DNA from: Candidatus Desulfarcum epimagneticum
GTDB taxonomy: Bacteria; Desulfobacterota; Desulfobacteria; Desulfobacterales; CR-1
Length of the DNA stretch: 64,000 nucleotides
NCBI GenBank assembly: GCA_900659855.1
Contig: CAACVI010000034.1
Location: forward strand, 62,001-126,000
Direction: 5' to 3'
This document shows positions 8,829-16,789 of the stretch, piece after piece (position 1 is the stretch's first letter; each line of letters opens with the position of its first letter). The notes below the pieces were generated by a model. It saw only the letters and a list, made by a program, of their open reading frames with translations. It did not search any database and was not told the origin of the DNA. The position numbers were made by a program, and so were the translations under genes.

Positions 8829-9544
8829 AAAGAAGTCATTTCAACTTCGGAATAAGGCGATGTGACCGTTTCTGACACCGGACGCGTGTAACTGTATCGC
8901 AATAACCTATCGCGTTTTTTATATATTTTGCTTAAACGGTTTTCTACATCCTGATTATTGAGAATAATGTAGGGGACGTTTAAACATTCTATTTCTTCTC
9001 CAGAGGTCGCCTTATTAAAAGACAAAGTTTGAAATGACTGGTCGATATTCTCTATTGTTGTTTCGCCGGTTATTATCCGGAGATCAAAAATCAAATATTT
9101 TGAAGCAAGATGATAGAGATTGTGAAGAATTTTTTCCCAGTTAAAGGTCATATGAAGAACCCCGAAGCTGAAAACCAGGTCAAACTTCATTTTTTTTTTA
9201 AATATTTCATTCAGGTCTGTTTCAAAATTTGCCCGAGGATATAATTGTCTTGCTGTTTCAATCATTTGAAAAGATTGATCGACTCCCCAATAATTCGAAT
9301 AAGGCAAATGATAGCCGTTTTTCAGGATATTGCAAAAGCCGCCCGCAGCGCATCCATAATCGAGCGCTCTCATTCCAGGTTGTAAATATTCATCCAAAAA
9401 ATATTTCTCTGACGGATATACATCTTCAATATATTTTCTGTTTGAAATAAAAAAATTAACGACCTGCTCATCATTCCAGCATTTTAAATATTTTTTGTCC
9501 ATAACTAATTTTTTATGTCGGAATTTATTCCCGGATATGTACAC
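8795..9544 (-). CDS. SAM-dependent methyltransferase
   Basis: About 249 residues from a GTG start at 9544, or 235 from ATG 9502 (MDKKYLK). ALDYGCAAGGF is motif I of class I methyltransferases, YWGVDQS is motif II, and FDLVFSFGVLHM is the post-motif region. It lies between an FkbM-type methyltransferase and the 635-residue carbohydrate protein, so it probably methylates a sugar of the polymer or its precursor. The substrate is not readable. The C-terminal third (residues about 160-249) is not obviously conserved. Confidence 0.75.
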   Translation of the reverse strand: MYISGNKFRHKKLVMDKKYLKCWNDEQVVNFFISNRKYIEDVYPSEKYFLDEYLQPGMRALDYGCAAGGFCNILKNGYHLPYSNYWGVDQSFQMIETARQLYPRANFETDLNEIFKKKMKFDLVFSFGVLHMTFNWEKILHNLYHLASKYLIFDLRIITGETTIENIDQSFQTLSFNKATSGEEIECLNVPYIILNNQDVENRLSKIYKKRDRLLRYSYTRPVSETVTSPYSEVEMTSFCIIKRTERQL

Positions 9545-9564
9545 AGCTCTTGATTTTTCTGTTT

Positions 9565-10422
9565 TTATTCACGCACAAATATATGGTTATATATAGAAGC
9601 AAAATCTCCATAATCATATGTTCTGTCGTGTCTGTCCAAAGTCAACTTCAAGCCCGCTTCCTCCAGAGATGTAATCACCCTTTCACAATACTCTTCCTCT
9701 TTGGTGTCCAGCTCTATTAAAACTGATTTTAGTTGATGATCCTTTATTGTGTTCGCCGCCCCGGCAATGATTTTATCTTCAATGCTGTCAACATCAATCT
9801 TTAAATAATTGGGAAACGGGGGCGAAAATTTATCAATAAACTCATCAATGGTAAATCCCGTCATAGCCTGCTTAAAAGGGACATCAAACGTTTTCCCACA
9901 AATATGATACGTTTCCTGGGCTTTCCCAAAACAGGAGAGGGCTCCCCCCGGGGTTGTGTTCGACATGTTCAAAAAGCCTAATTCCGACGTGTCGCTGAAT
10001 GCGATGCAAAACCCCGATATCAAGGAGTCCATCTCGTTTATTTCAATATTTTTAGATAGAATATAATAATTCGCGGCTGATGGCTCAAACGCCATCACCT
10101 GGAGCCTATGTCTTTGCGCCGCGTACAGGGAGTAAACCCCCACATTGGCTCCGACATCCCAAAACACTGAATTCGGCTCAAAACCATCGATCCACTCAAT
10201 GGTTTCAGGTTCCTTGGTTAAAAGGGTTTCCGCCCGCCAATGGGGTATTCTTCCCGGGCAGAAGAATTTAATCTCTCCAAAAGGCGTGGCTGAATGCACA
10301 ATTGGCGTGAGTTCCTCCACAAGCTCCGACATGATGAGGTTTTTTCTTGATTCACCCAAAAGACTTGCAATGGACTGAACAGCTTTCACCCCGATACGAA
10401 ACGCGGCGCGTTTTACAGACAT
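9565..10422 (-). CDS. FkbM-family methyltransferase
   Basis: 285 residues. VFWDVGANVGVYSLYAA is motif I of the FkbM family, and FPNYLKIDVDSIEDKIIAGA is the family's diagnostic LKIDVDG-E segment. FkbM proteins O-methylate hydroxyls on polyketides and, in polysaccharide loci, on sugars. It follows the 687-residue gene after 117 bp in which I see no convincing terminator, and it is spaced 20 bp from the next methyltransferase. I infer O-methylation of a surface sugar. Confidence 0.85.
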   Translation of the reverse strand: MSVKRAAFRIGVKAVQSIASLLGESRKNLIMSELVEELTPIVHSATPFGEIKFFCPGRIPHWRAETLLTKEPETIEWIDGFEPNSVFWDVGANVGVYSLYAAQRHRLQVMAFEPSAANYYILSKNIEINEMDSLISGFCIAFSDTSELGFLNMSNTTPGGALSCFGKAQETYHICGKTFDVPFKQAMTGFTIDEFIDKFSPPFPNYLKIDVDSIEDKIIAGAANTIKDHQLKSVLIELDTKEEEYCERVITSLEEAGLKLTLDRHDRTYDYGDFASIYNHIFVRE

Positions 10423-10539
10423 TTTTTTTGACTCCTGTCTTTATTCCTTAAATGCCAGACACTCTGGCTATAAACTCCTGATTTTATTTTAATCACTCAT
10501 TTGATTGGACTGAAGTGGACTATAGACAGTGCGTTTTTT

Positions 10540-12603
10540 TCAAGGGATTGAAACAATTTTATCCTGCCCCCACTCATTGCAATAACGCTCCGCCGCATCG
10601 GCCATAACAGTGTCACGATCAAGCCCCGCCTTAAACCCATCCAGAAGCCATTTCAAATAAGTCCCAATCCGTTCCGACGCCCTTCCATCTCTAAACGGGT
10701 CCAGATCATTGATAATGGGCGACCAGTCGCCAAAACCCTCGATATTATTTTTTCCAAAAAAATAATCCCGGCAGGCATCCCAGACCGACTCCCAGTCTTT
10801 AAAGACCACACGCCCGACTCCCAATTCATATAATTTACTTCCAGGGAACCCCTCAAAGTCCATCAATAACGTGGGAGCGCCAGATAAAGCAGATTCAAAG
10901 CCGGCGGTCCCGGCAGCCAAATTCTCATGAATCGCGATGTCTGCCGCAAGAGCGGCAGCTGCGGGAGGATAACTGCCTTGAACGGCGCCTCCTTCAAACA
11001 AATAACATCTTCCGGTGTCCATCGTTTCTTCCAACAAGTCGGTCACAGGCCCCAATCGTTGACGCAGGGTCGCGGGAGCTTTAGGTTTCAACACAAGTCC
11101 AATATTTTCATTTCGCAAAACCCTTTCCAGCAAAAAAAAATAATTTTTTCTGGCAAAATCATGGCCATGATACCACCGAGGATCATCCACAGTGTTTTCG
11201 TCAAAATAAGCGAGTATATGTTCAGCCCCGTTCTCAAATAAAGATTCTCGAATCTCCATCGCCTGCTCTCTTAAAAGAGGGAAACGGTGATCGCCAATAT
11301 ATCCGGTTGTCACATGATATAAAATTTTGGATTTGTTTTGTTTTTCAAAATCTGCCACCAATCCGGAAAATCCGAATACTATATCAGCCGCGACAGTTAA
11401 CGCCAGTGTCCCCATGGATTCATGCGATCTCTGATAAATAGTCGCGACCCCGCCTAATTCCTTAATCGCATCGGCTATTGCCATGTGGCTTGAATCATTT
11501 TTATACCAATGCGTGTATACTTTGATATTGAATCGCGAAAACAGTTTGAACCAATATAAACGGGTCCAGTGATAATCTTTCTTTTTTTCATTTAACCATT
11601 TAATTTCTGGTCCGCTCCCATCTAACTCATTGATTTTGGGAACTGGAAAAAATTTACAATTATATATAGATGAAAAATCCAATAGAGTCGCATGGGGAGA
11701 AAGCGCTATTGATTCAATCTTATGTTTTTTAAGCTCAACCTGTTTCTTCCCATTAAGCGGATCCATAGGCAAGTTAAACATTAAAAATATGTCCTGCCCA
11801 TGAAGCGCGGATTCCTGCAAAAAAAAAAGATCAGAATAGCATTCCGGTTGATCAAGGTTTAAGTGTCCATAATATTCCGTCGCTATGCGTGGATGGGATT
11901 TTGCGCAAGGTATTGAATAGTTAACTGAATTATTATCTTCTCGCTTATATCGTATAAAATATCGAAGGGCATTCAAAATATAGGAGGGGACAATCCGGAG
12001 AATTTTTTTTTTATAATTAATATTTCTTTTGGACTTCAAATGAATTAGCTCAACCCCGTGTCTCGCGGCTTCTTCTTCAATAATCCAGGACCATATTCGC
12101 TTTCTCATAAAAAGCACAATTTCCCCGTCAAAATTTCCGTTATGGTTAAACGATTTCCAACGCGCTATTTTTATCAATAAAATCGAATTCACCAAATGGT
12201 CGCAAGTTTTTGTGTCCACGATGCTATAAGTAAAAAGCGATTTTGAAAGATAAGATGGAAGTCTTGTTGTCAATGAAATTTCTTCCACAAAATCTTTAAA
12301 AATTGAATGGTTTGTTATTTTAGTATGAATCGTTGAAAAATCCTTATAAAAAGTTTTCAAACGAACAGATACTCCCTCTTCATCACGCACATCTTCCATT
12401 TTATATGTCAGTTTCTTCACTGACACGCCAATTGCATAGGCAGTGAATTTCGCAATCATGAGAGAAAGGATTGCCGCATCCCAATAATAACAAATTTGTT
12501 CCTGAATATCACTGTCTCTTTTCTTTTTTATTAAAACAGGCAAGATAAAAAAAAACCAGGAGCGCAAGGTCAAATGTTCTATAAAGTATACTGGTCGAAT
12601 CAT
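10540..12603 (-). CDS. Large putative polysaccharide glycosyltransferase-like protein
   Basis: 687 residues with no signature I can name firmly. A central segment (YWFKLFSRFNIKVYTHWY, then GGVATIYQRSHES) and a C-terminal segment (GLVLKPKAPATLRQRL, then AAGTAGFESALSGAPTLLMDFEG) look like the two halves of a GT-B glycosyltransferase, with the acceptor-side loop followed by the donor-binding helix. It is AT-rich like most of the locus. Its ATG lies directly against the end of an IS200/IS605-derived repeat, so its native promoter region may have been replaced. It heads the block running to position 1. Confidence 0.5.
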   Translation of the reverse strand: MIRPVYFIEHLTLRSWFFFILPVLIKKKRDSDIQEQICYYWDAAILSLMIAKFTAYAIGVSVKKLTYKMEDVRDEEGVSVRLKTFYKDFSTIHTKITNHSIFKDFVEEISLTTRLPSYLSKSLFTYSIVDTKTCDHLVNSILLIKIARWKSFNHNGNFDGEIVLFMRKRIWSWIIEEEAARHGVELIHLKSKRNINYKKKILRIVPSYILNALRYFIRYKREDNNSVNYSIPCAKSHPRIATEYYGHLNLDQPECYSDLFFLQESALHGQDIFLMFNLPMDPLNGKKQVELKKHKIESIALSPHATLLDFSSIYNCKFFPVPKINELDGSGPEIKWLNEKKKDYHWTRLYWFKLFSRFNIKVYTHWYKNDSSHMAIADAIKELGGVATIYQRSHESMGTLALTVAADIVFGFSGLVADFEKQNKSKILYHVTTGYIGDHRFPLLREQAMEIRESLFENGAEHILAYFDENTVDDPRWYHGHDFARKNYFFLLERVLRNENIGLVLKPKAPATLRQRLGPVTDLLEETMDTGRCYLFEGGAVQGSYPPAAAALAADIAIHENLAAGTAGFESALSGAPTLLMDFEGFPGSKLYELGVGRVVFKDWESVWDACRDYFFGKNNIEGFGDWSPIINDLDPFRDGRASERIGTYLKWLLDGFKAGLDRDTVMADAAERYCNEWGQDKIVSIP

Positions 12604-12611
12604 TTTTTTAT

Positions 12612-12840
12612 TTTTCCATGCGCCAGGTTTGATAAACTCGTAAAAACGCTTGGGATGGCTAAGTTAAAAATTCCATATGCTAAAATTTAAGCCACAAGGC
12701 GTGGTGGTTATTTTTAATTGAGGCAATACATGTAGTATGCCTCAATTAAAAATAAGCGCTGCAATGCAGTAGATCGGATTTTTTACGACGCCATCAGGTT
12801 TAAAACCTTCGCCTTTAGGCGAAAAGCGTTAGCATTATTT
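12612..12840 (-). mobile_element. IS200/IS605-type end, interrupted by a small inverted-repeat element
   Basis: Bases 12612-12630 plus 12802-12840 together match the reverse complement of the right end of the 27.7-27.9 kb element. The shared parts are the start (TTTTTCCATGCGCC), the hairpin CCTTCGCCTTTAGGCGAA and the following AAGCnTTAGCATT. The two parts are separated by the 165-bp repeat at 12631-12795, and AGGTTT is present on both sides of it. Matching stops after about 12840, so only the end is recognisable here, not a whole element. No transposase is associated. Confidence 0.6.
12631..12795. mobile_element. 165-bp inverted-repeat element (MITE-like), copy 1
   Basis: The ends are GATAAACTCGTAAAAA and TTTTTTACGACGCCATC, imperfect inverted repeats sharing the GAT...TCGTAAAAA core. 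AGGTTT flanks it on both sides (12625-12630 and 12796-12801), which looks like a 6-bp target duplication. Inside is a hairpin with 17-bp perfect arms (12708-12724 and 12739-12755). The reverse complement of the same element is found at 57231-57380, and a shortened relative at 58445-58517. It has no coding capacity. Confidence 0.8.
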
Positions 12841-13173
12841 TTTTAGAAGGAATTTTCATAGATACCTGAATCGGTGGCACGGAAATTGCTAAGCCGAAAA
12901 TTGCGCCAATTCTTCACCCGGTTTTTCTTAAGCAATTGGAGGAAATTCAGTCATACCGCAAAAGCGCGGAAAGAGTTGAAAAAAAAGTTCTTTGAAAACA
13001 ATATATTATGGAGACGCCGGCGAACCACTGAGATCATTGTAAGTCCGGGCCAGAAAATCAGCGAGTGGATTGAGTCTCCCAAATGAGATAAAGCATCTAA
13101 AAATCCTGTGATGTTTTTGCTCTAAGTCATATTCAAAATATGCTATCATAGATGCGTAACCGCTAAGCAGACA
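12841..13173. other. Non-coding or relic stretch, nothing firmly identified
   Basis: A plus-strand reading frame of 70 codons (12874-13086) encodes a very basic peptide with no family I recognise, and it lies on the strand opposite to all neighbours. Other frames give short fragments, which suggests a decayed gene rather than a working one. CATATT-CAA-AATATG at 13127-13141 is a weak hairpin. I see no convincing terminator or promoter. Confidence 0.3.
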
Positions 13174-13947
13174 TTATAAAGTCCACCCATCATCGACAAC
13201 AATATTTTGCCCATTTAAATATTTTGATTGGTCCGACAATAAATAAATCAAAGTTCCGGTTAAATCCGAAGCATCCAGCATCCCTTTGCTTGTGCAAGAA
13301 GATTTATACTTCTTTAGAAAGCTTTCAGGTTGATTATCCAGAATGCCACCCGGACTTATACAATTAACTCGAATATTCTCACCTTTGGTATATTTAGCAA
13401 GATATTTCGAAATGGCGATAATCCCTGATTTTATTGCGCTATATTCAATTGGAGAACACATTTTGGTTCCATCGTAGTGTTCAAATTTTGGGGCCGCGAC
13501 TCCCTGAATTGATGATACATGAACGAGATTCCCATGGCCTTGTTCACAAAAAAGCCTGATAGCTTGCTGGGAAAATAATATGGATCCTCCCAACTGTATT
13601 TTTAAGTCTTCAGCCAACAGATCATCCTCTATCTCTTCAAAACGCGTTCCCCATTGTTTCGATCTCGGATAAGAACAATGCACTGCGGCGTCAATTCGAC
13701 CGAATCGCGCAACACCATTATCAAAAAAAGCTTTAATTTCATTTTTTTTTGAAAGATTTGCCAAAAGAAAAACAGACTTTTCCGTCCCCAACACCAATTC
13801 AAGCTTTTTGCCTTCTTTTTCCAGCACATCTCCCAATACTACGCGACCGCTATTCTGAACAACAGCTTCGGCAAAAGCTGAGCCGATTCTACCCGCAGCT
13901 CCTGAAATCGCCACTACCATACCTTTAAGCATCTGCCCCCCCAACAT
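13174..13947 (-). CDS. ptmA: Short-chain dehydrogenase, PtmA-like (legionaminic acid locus)
   Basis: An SDR with SGAAGRIG near residues 15-22 and a catalytic Tyr-x3-Lys in EYSAIKSG; GQNIVVDDGWTL closes the protein. Start ATG 13947 has AGGGA six bases upstream and overlaps the preceding gene by 23 bp; ATG 13932 is an alternative. It is the last gene of the block PtmE-LegB-LegC-LegH-LegG-LegI-PtmF-LegF-PtmA. In Campylobacter jejuni flagellin glycosylation, PtmA is an SDR linked to legionaminic acid formation. The name rests on family plus this gene order; its precise reaction is less settled than those of the Leg enzymes. Confidence 0.72.
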   Translation of the reverse strand: MLGGQMLKGMVVAISGAAGRIGSAFAEAVVQNSGRVVLGDVLEKEGKKLELVLGTEKSVFLLANLSKKNEIKAFFDNGVARFGRIDAAVHCSYPRSKQWGTRFEEIEDDLLAEDLKIQLGGSILFSQQAIRLFCEQGHGNLVHVSSIQGVAAPKFEHYDGTKMCSPIEYSAIKSGIIAISKYLAKYTKGENIRVNCISPGGILDNQPESFLKKYKSSCTSKGMLDASDLTGTLIYLLSDQSKYLNGQNIVVDDGWTL

Positions 13948-14635
13948 ATTGTTCCCTTTTTTCAAAGAGGCATTCAGCAATTACAAAGTCCAATTCGGTG
14001 TCAATATCCAAAGCTCGTTCTTTTGGAATTTTTACAGCTTTCACTCTCCCCTCGAAGATTCCATTTGCCTTCATGATAAAGCCAGGCCATGCCACATAGG
14101 CCACTGTGGTCATATCGTAAGTTTTCGGGGCATCCTGTCTTCTTGTGAATTTCGATTTGCCACTAAAAAGCAGACTTGCCATGCCGGAGTTATTTAATTT
14201 CAACATATTAAACCATGGACTGCGCGAACTCTCAGTCACTGTGACGACAACATCGTTATTTTCAGATAAAGCATCCAGGCAATTCTCTATATCTTCTTCA
14301 TTTCTTAAAGGCGCCGTAGTCGGAATGCTGATAAACTTATCAAAAGTTCTTTCAGCCTTCCTTACATATTCAATGGCATGTTGCCAGGCAAGCCATTCAG
14401 GAGTGTCATCCATAGCAAGTTCCACAGGGCGAGAAATGACTTTTGCGCCAAGTTGGTGAGCGACATTTTGGATTTGCGCATCATCAGTCGAAATAAATAC
14501 GTCATCAATAGACTTTATTCTTTTTGCTATTTCTATGGAATAAGCCAGCAAAGGTTTCCCTGCCATTGGACGAATATTTTTTCCAGGCAACCCTTTTGAT
14601 CCGCCTCTTGCAAAAACAAACGCATAAGTTTTCAT
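13925..14635 (-). CDS. legF: CMP-legionaminic acid / CMP-N-acetylneuraminate synthetase-type cytidylyltransferase
   Basis: 236 residues. FARGGSKGLPGKN (about 8-20) is the CTP-binding signature of CMP-nonulosonate synthetases, SIPTTAPLR follows the central strand, and ALDIDTELDF is the metal-binding C-terminal motif. I chose ATG 14635, which overlaps the upstream TGA as ATGA; the longer frame would run into ptmF. It activates a nonulosonic acid with CTP for transfer. Placement with LegB, C, H, G and I favours legionaminic over neuraminic acid. In Campylobacter the same gene is called ptmB. Confidence 0.85.
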   Translation of the reverse strand: MKTYAFVFARGGSKGLPGKNIRPMAGKPLLAYSIEIAKRIKSIDDVFISTDDAQIQNVAHQLGAKVISRPVELAMDDTPEWLAWQHAIEYVRKAERTFDKFISIPTTAPLRNEEDIENCLDALSENNDVVVTVTESSRSPWFNMLKLNNSGMASLLFSGKSKFTRRQDAPKTYDMTTVAYVAWPGFIMKANGIFEGRVKAVKIPKERALDIDTELDFVIAECLFEKREQYVGGADA

Positions 14636-15624
14636 AACAGATCCACCCGTTTTCCTGTCGTATGCGATATTCTCGCCGCCTCTATCCATTTTAAAACTGT
14701 TTTGCCATCTTCCAATTCAATACATGGTTGAACATTATTTTCAATGCAATCAAAAAAATGAAGGAGCTGCGACTGATAAGCGGCGTCAGATTCCATGGAA
14801 AAAGACCGCTCTTCCACATCTTGATGCGCTGGAGCCCATTTAACCTTCCGTGTTATTACATTCCAGGATAATTGCCCTTCGCTCCCTTCTGCGACACATC
14901 TGCGCTCAGGGTGTCTTCTGTTAAAATCCATATGCAACGATATTGGAACGTCATCCGGCCTTACGAAAAGCAAGTCAGCGCTTTCTTCAACATCAATGCC
15001 TAAAAAACCGCTGTTGTGCAAATAGGCAAATACGGATTGCATCGGTCCAAAAAACCAGTGAATGTAATCCAATTCATGGCTCAATTCAAGGAGAACCCCG
15101 CCCCCCAAATCCGCCGAAGAGGACACACTTTTTAAATAATCACAATTCGGACGCCAGTCTGGCAGAAAAGAGCCGCATTCTACTCGGACCTGCAATAATT
15201 TTCCTGTCAAACCTTCTTTAAGATTTTTTTTGAATTCTTTCGCTGCGGAATCATAACGAAGCGTGTAACCTAAAAGCCCTATGATGCCTGATTTTTGAAC
15301 TGTGCTTATCAGTTCCGCCACATTTTTCATATTATGCGAAAGAGGCTTCTCTATAAGCAAATGCACGCCTTTTTTTGATAGTATTGTCGCCTGTCTTAAA
15401 TGCTCCGGGGCCGGGCTTGAAATAATTGCCGCCTGGATCCCCTCTTCCACAGCCTGTTCCAAATTATTAAAAACATATGAGGCGAGATTCTGTTCTATGC
15501 ATTCAGGTCCATAACCTGATCTGACAACCGATATTTCTATTTCGGGTCTGACTAATTTTAAATTACGGAGATGGCGTCTGCCTATGCTACCAAGCCCTAC
15601 TATTCCGACTTTTTGTATCTTCAT
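14632..15624 (-). CDS. ptmF: Gfo/Idh/MocA oxidoreductase, PtmF-like
   Basis: 330 residues with VGIVGLGSIGRRHLRN at the N terminus (dinucleotide-binding fold) and LLIEKPLSHNMKN, the EKP signature. GGGVLLELSHELDYIHW is the active-site segment, where His replaces or shifts within the usual D-x-x-x-H pattern. It lies between legI and legF, as the Gfo/Idh gene does in the Campylobacter ptm locus. The role in forming the GDP-amino sugar precursor is taken from that comparison and is not proven by sequence. A 157-bp gap with a repeat separates it from legI. Confidence 0.7.
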   Translation of the reverse strand: MKIQKVGIVGLGSIGRRHLRNLKLVRPEIEISVVRSGYGPECIEQNLASYVFNNLEQAVEEGIQAAIISSPAPEHLRQATILSKKGVHLLIEKPLSHNMKNVAELISTVQKSGIIGLLGYTLRYDSAAKEFKKNLKEGLTGKLLQVRVECGSFLPDWRPNCDYLKSVSSSADLGGGVLLELSHELDYIHWFFGPMQSVFAYLHNSGFLGIDVEESADLLFVRPDDVPISLHMDFNRRHPERRCVAEGSEGQLSWNVITRKVKWAPAHQDVEERSFSMESDAAYQSQLLHFFDCIENNVQPCIELEDGKTVLKWIEAARISHTTGKRVDLL

Positions 15625-15654
15625 AAAAATTAGGTGGTTGATGGGCAGATTTAT

Positions 15655-15763
15655 ACTATTGTCGTGTCAAGCGTAAGCTGTTATTCGATTGCATTGCCAA
15701 GACTTTAAGAGACAGGCAATACATAAACACTTAATACGACGGTTCAAGCTTGACGCGACACCA
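15655..15763. repeat. Short inverted-repeat element with IS630-like ends
   Basis: Left end TTGTCGTGTCAAGCGT and the reverse complement of the right end (GTGTCGCGTCAAGCTT) match at most positions. Both resemble the terminus just after the IS630 transposase relic at 28114-28130 (reverse complement AGTGTCATGTCAAGCG). An inner ATTGCC/GGCAAT pair adds a second stem. There is no coding capacity. It may be a small non-autonomous IS630-type element inserted between legI and ptmF; boundaries are approximate. Confidence 0.45.
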
Positions 15764-15781
15764 TGATCCGCTTGAGTATGT

Positions 15782-16786
15782 TTATTGACAAAGCAACTCG
15801 TCTTTATCATAGCTTATCCTGGCTTTGGAGCCGACTATTTCATCCCATCGCATGGGGCTAATTCCACCCCCGGGCCTTTTAACAACAATATTGCCCTCTG
15901 TAAAATGCTCCCCTTTTTTAATTTCTCTATTTGCCACAATGCTTTTTCTCACGATATCAATATTTTTCAATTCGGATTTTGATGGTGTTTTGATTCCGTT
16001 ACCCAAAGCGATCTCGATATTTCTTATGGCGGCAATCATCGTCTTTAATTCATCTGGTTCCAGGCTGGCCTCATGATCAGGACCCTCCATATTTTTATCC
16101 AAGGTAAAATGTTTTTCAATCACACTGGCCCCCATTGCCACAGCAGCTATTGGGGCTTCAATTCCAGGAGTATGATCCGAATACCCCACCGGCAATTTAA
16201 ACGCGTTTCCCATGGTCCGCATCGCGTTCAAATTCACGTCTTCAAAGGGCGTCGGGTATTCGGTGTTGCAGTGCAGTAACGTGATTTTATCCCTGTCTGT
16301 TCCCGAGTCGGTCAAGATGTTCATGGCCGATTCAATCTCTCCCAGGCACGACATGCCAGTTGAAAGAATAATCTTTTTGTTAAATCTCCCGATCTTTCTT
16401 AAATATGGTAGATTCGTGATTTCACCCGAAGGTATTTTAAAAATATTTAATCCCAAAGCATTCAAAAAATCTATGCTCTCCGGATCAAAAGGACTTGATA
16501 AAAAAAGAATCTCTTTTTTCAGGCAATATTGTATCAAATTTTCATGATCGCCAGGCCTCAACTCTAATTTTTGGATCATCTCAAGCTGAGATTCGCTGGT
16601 CGCTGTTTTTTTTTTTTGATAGTCGGCTTTTTCAGCATGCGCGGACACGATGTTTTCAGCTTTAAAAGTCTGAAACTTCACAGCGTCGGCCCCCGCGTCT
16701 TTAGCCGCGTCAATCAGCTGATACGCTTGACCCAAAACGCCGTTATGATTCACTCCGGCTTCGGCTATTATAAAAACTTTTTTCAT
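15782..16786 (-). CDS. legI: N,N'-diacetyllegionaminate synthase (NeuB family)
   Basis: 334 residues with the NeuB architecture. The N-terminal TIM barrel begins IIAEAGVNHNG (about 6-16) and contains DAVKFQTFKAE and HCNTEYPTP. YSDHTPGIEAPIAAVAMGA-EKHFTLDK is the family's metal and PEP region. A C-terminal SAF (antifreeze-like) domain follows (about 275-334, REIKKGEHFTEGNI-VKRPGGG). It condenses PEP with a 6-carbon 2,4-diacetamido-trideoxy sugar to form a nine-carbon acid. The complete SAF domain contrasts with the shorter NeuB protein at 30943-31791. It starts 3 bp after legG. Confidence 0.88.
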   Translation of the reverse strand: MKKVFIIAEAGVNHNGVLGQAYQLIDAAKDAGADAVKFQTFKAENIVSAHAEKADYQKKKTATSESQLEMIQKLELRPGDHENLIQYCLKKEILFLSSPFDPESIDFLNALGLNIFKIPSGEITNLPYLRKIGRFNKKIILSTGMSCLGEIESAMNILTDSGTDRDKITLLHCNTEYPTPFEDVNLNAMRTMGNAFKLPVGYSDHTPGIEAPIAAVAMGASVIEKHFTLDKNMEGPDHEASLEPDELKTMIAAIRNIEIALGNGIKTPSKSELKNIDIVRKSIVANREIKKGEHFTEGNIVVKRPGGGISPMRWDEIVGSKARISYDKDELLCQ

Positions 16787-16789
16787 ATT

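Noticed and set aside
12874-13086. Plus-strand 70-codon frame
   Set aside because: No family recognised, opposite strand to all neighbours, no ribosome-binding site; kept only as part of a relic stretch.
13127-13141. Possible terminator hairpin CATATT-CAA-AATATG
   Set aside because: The stem is short and AT-only, with no following T-run.
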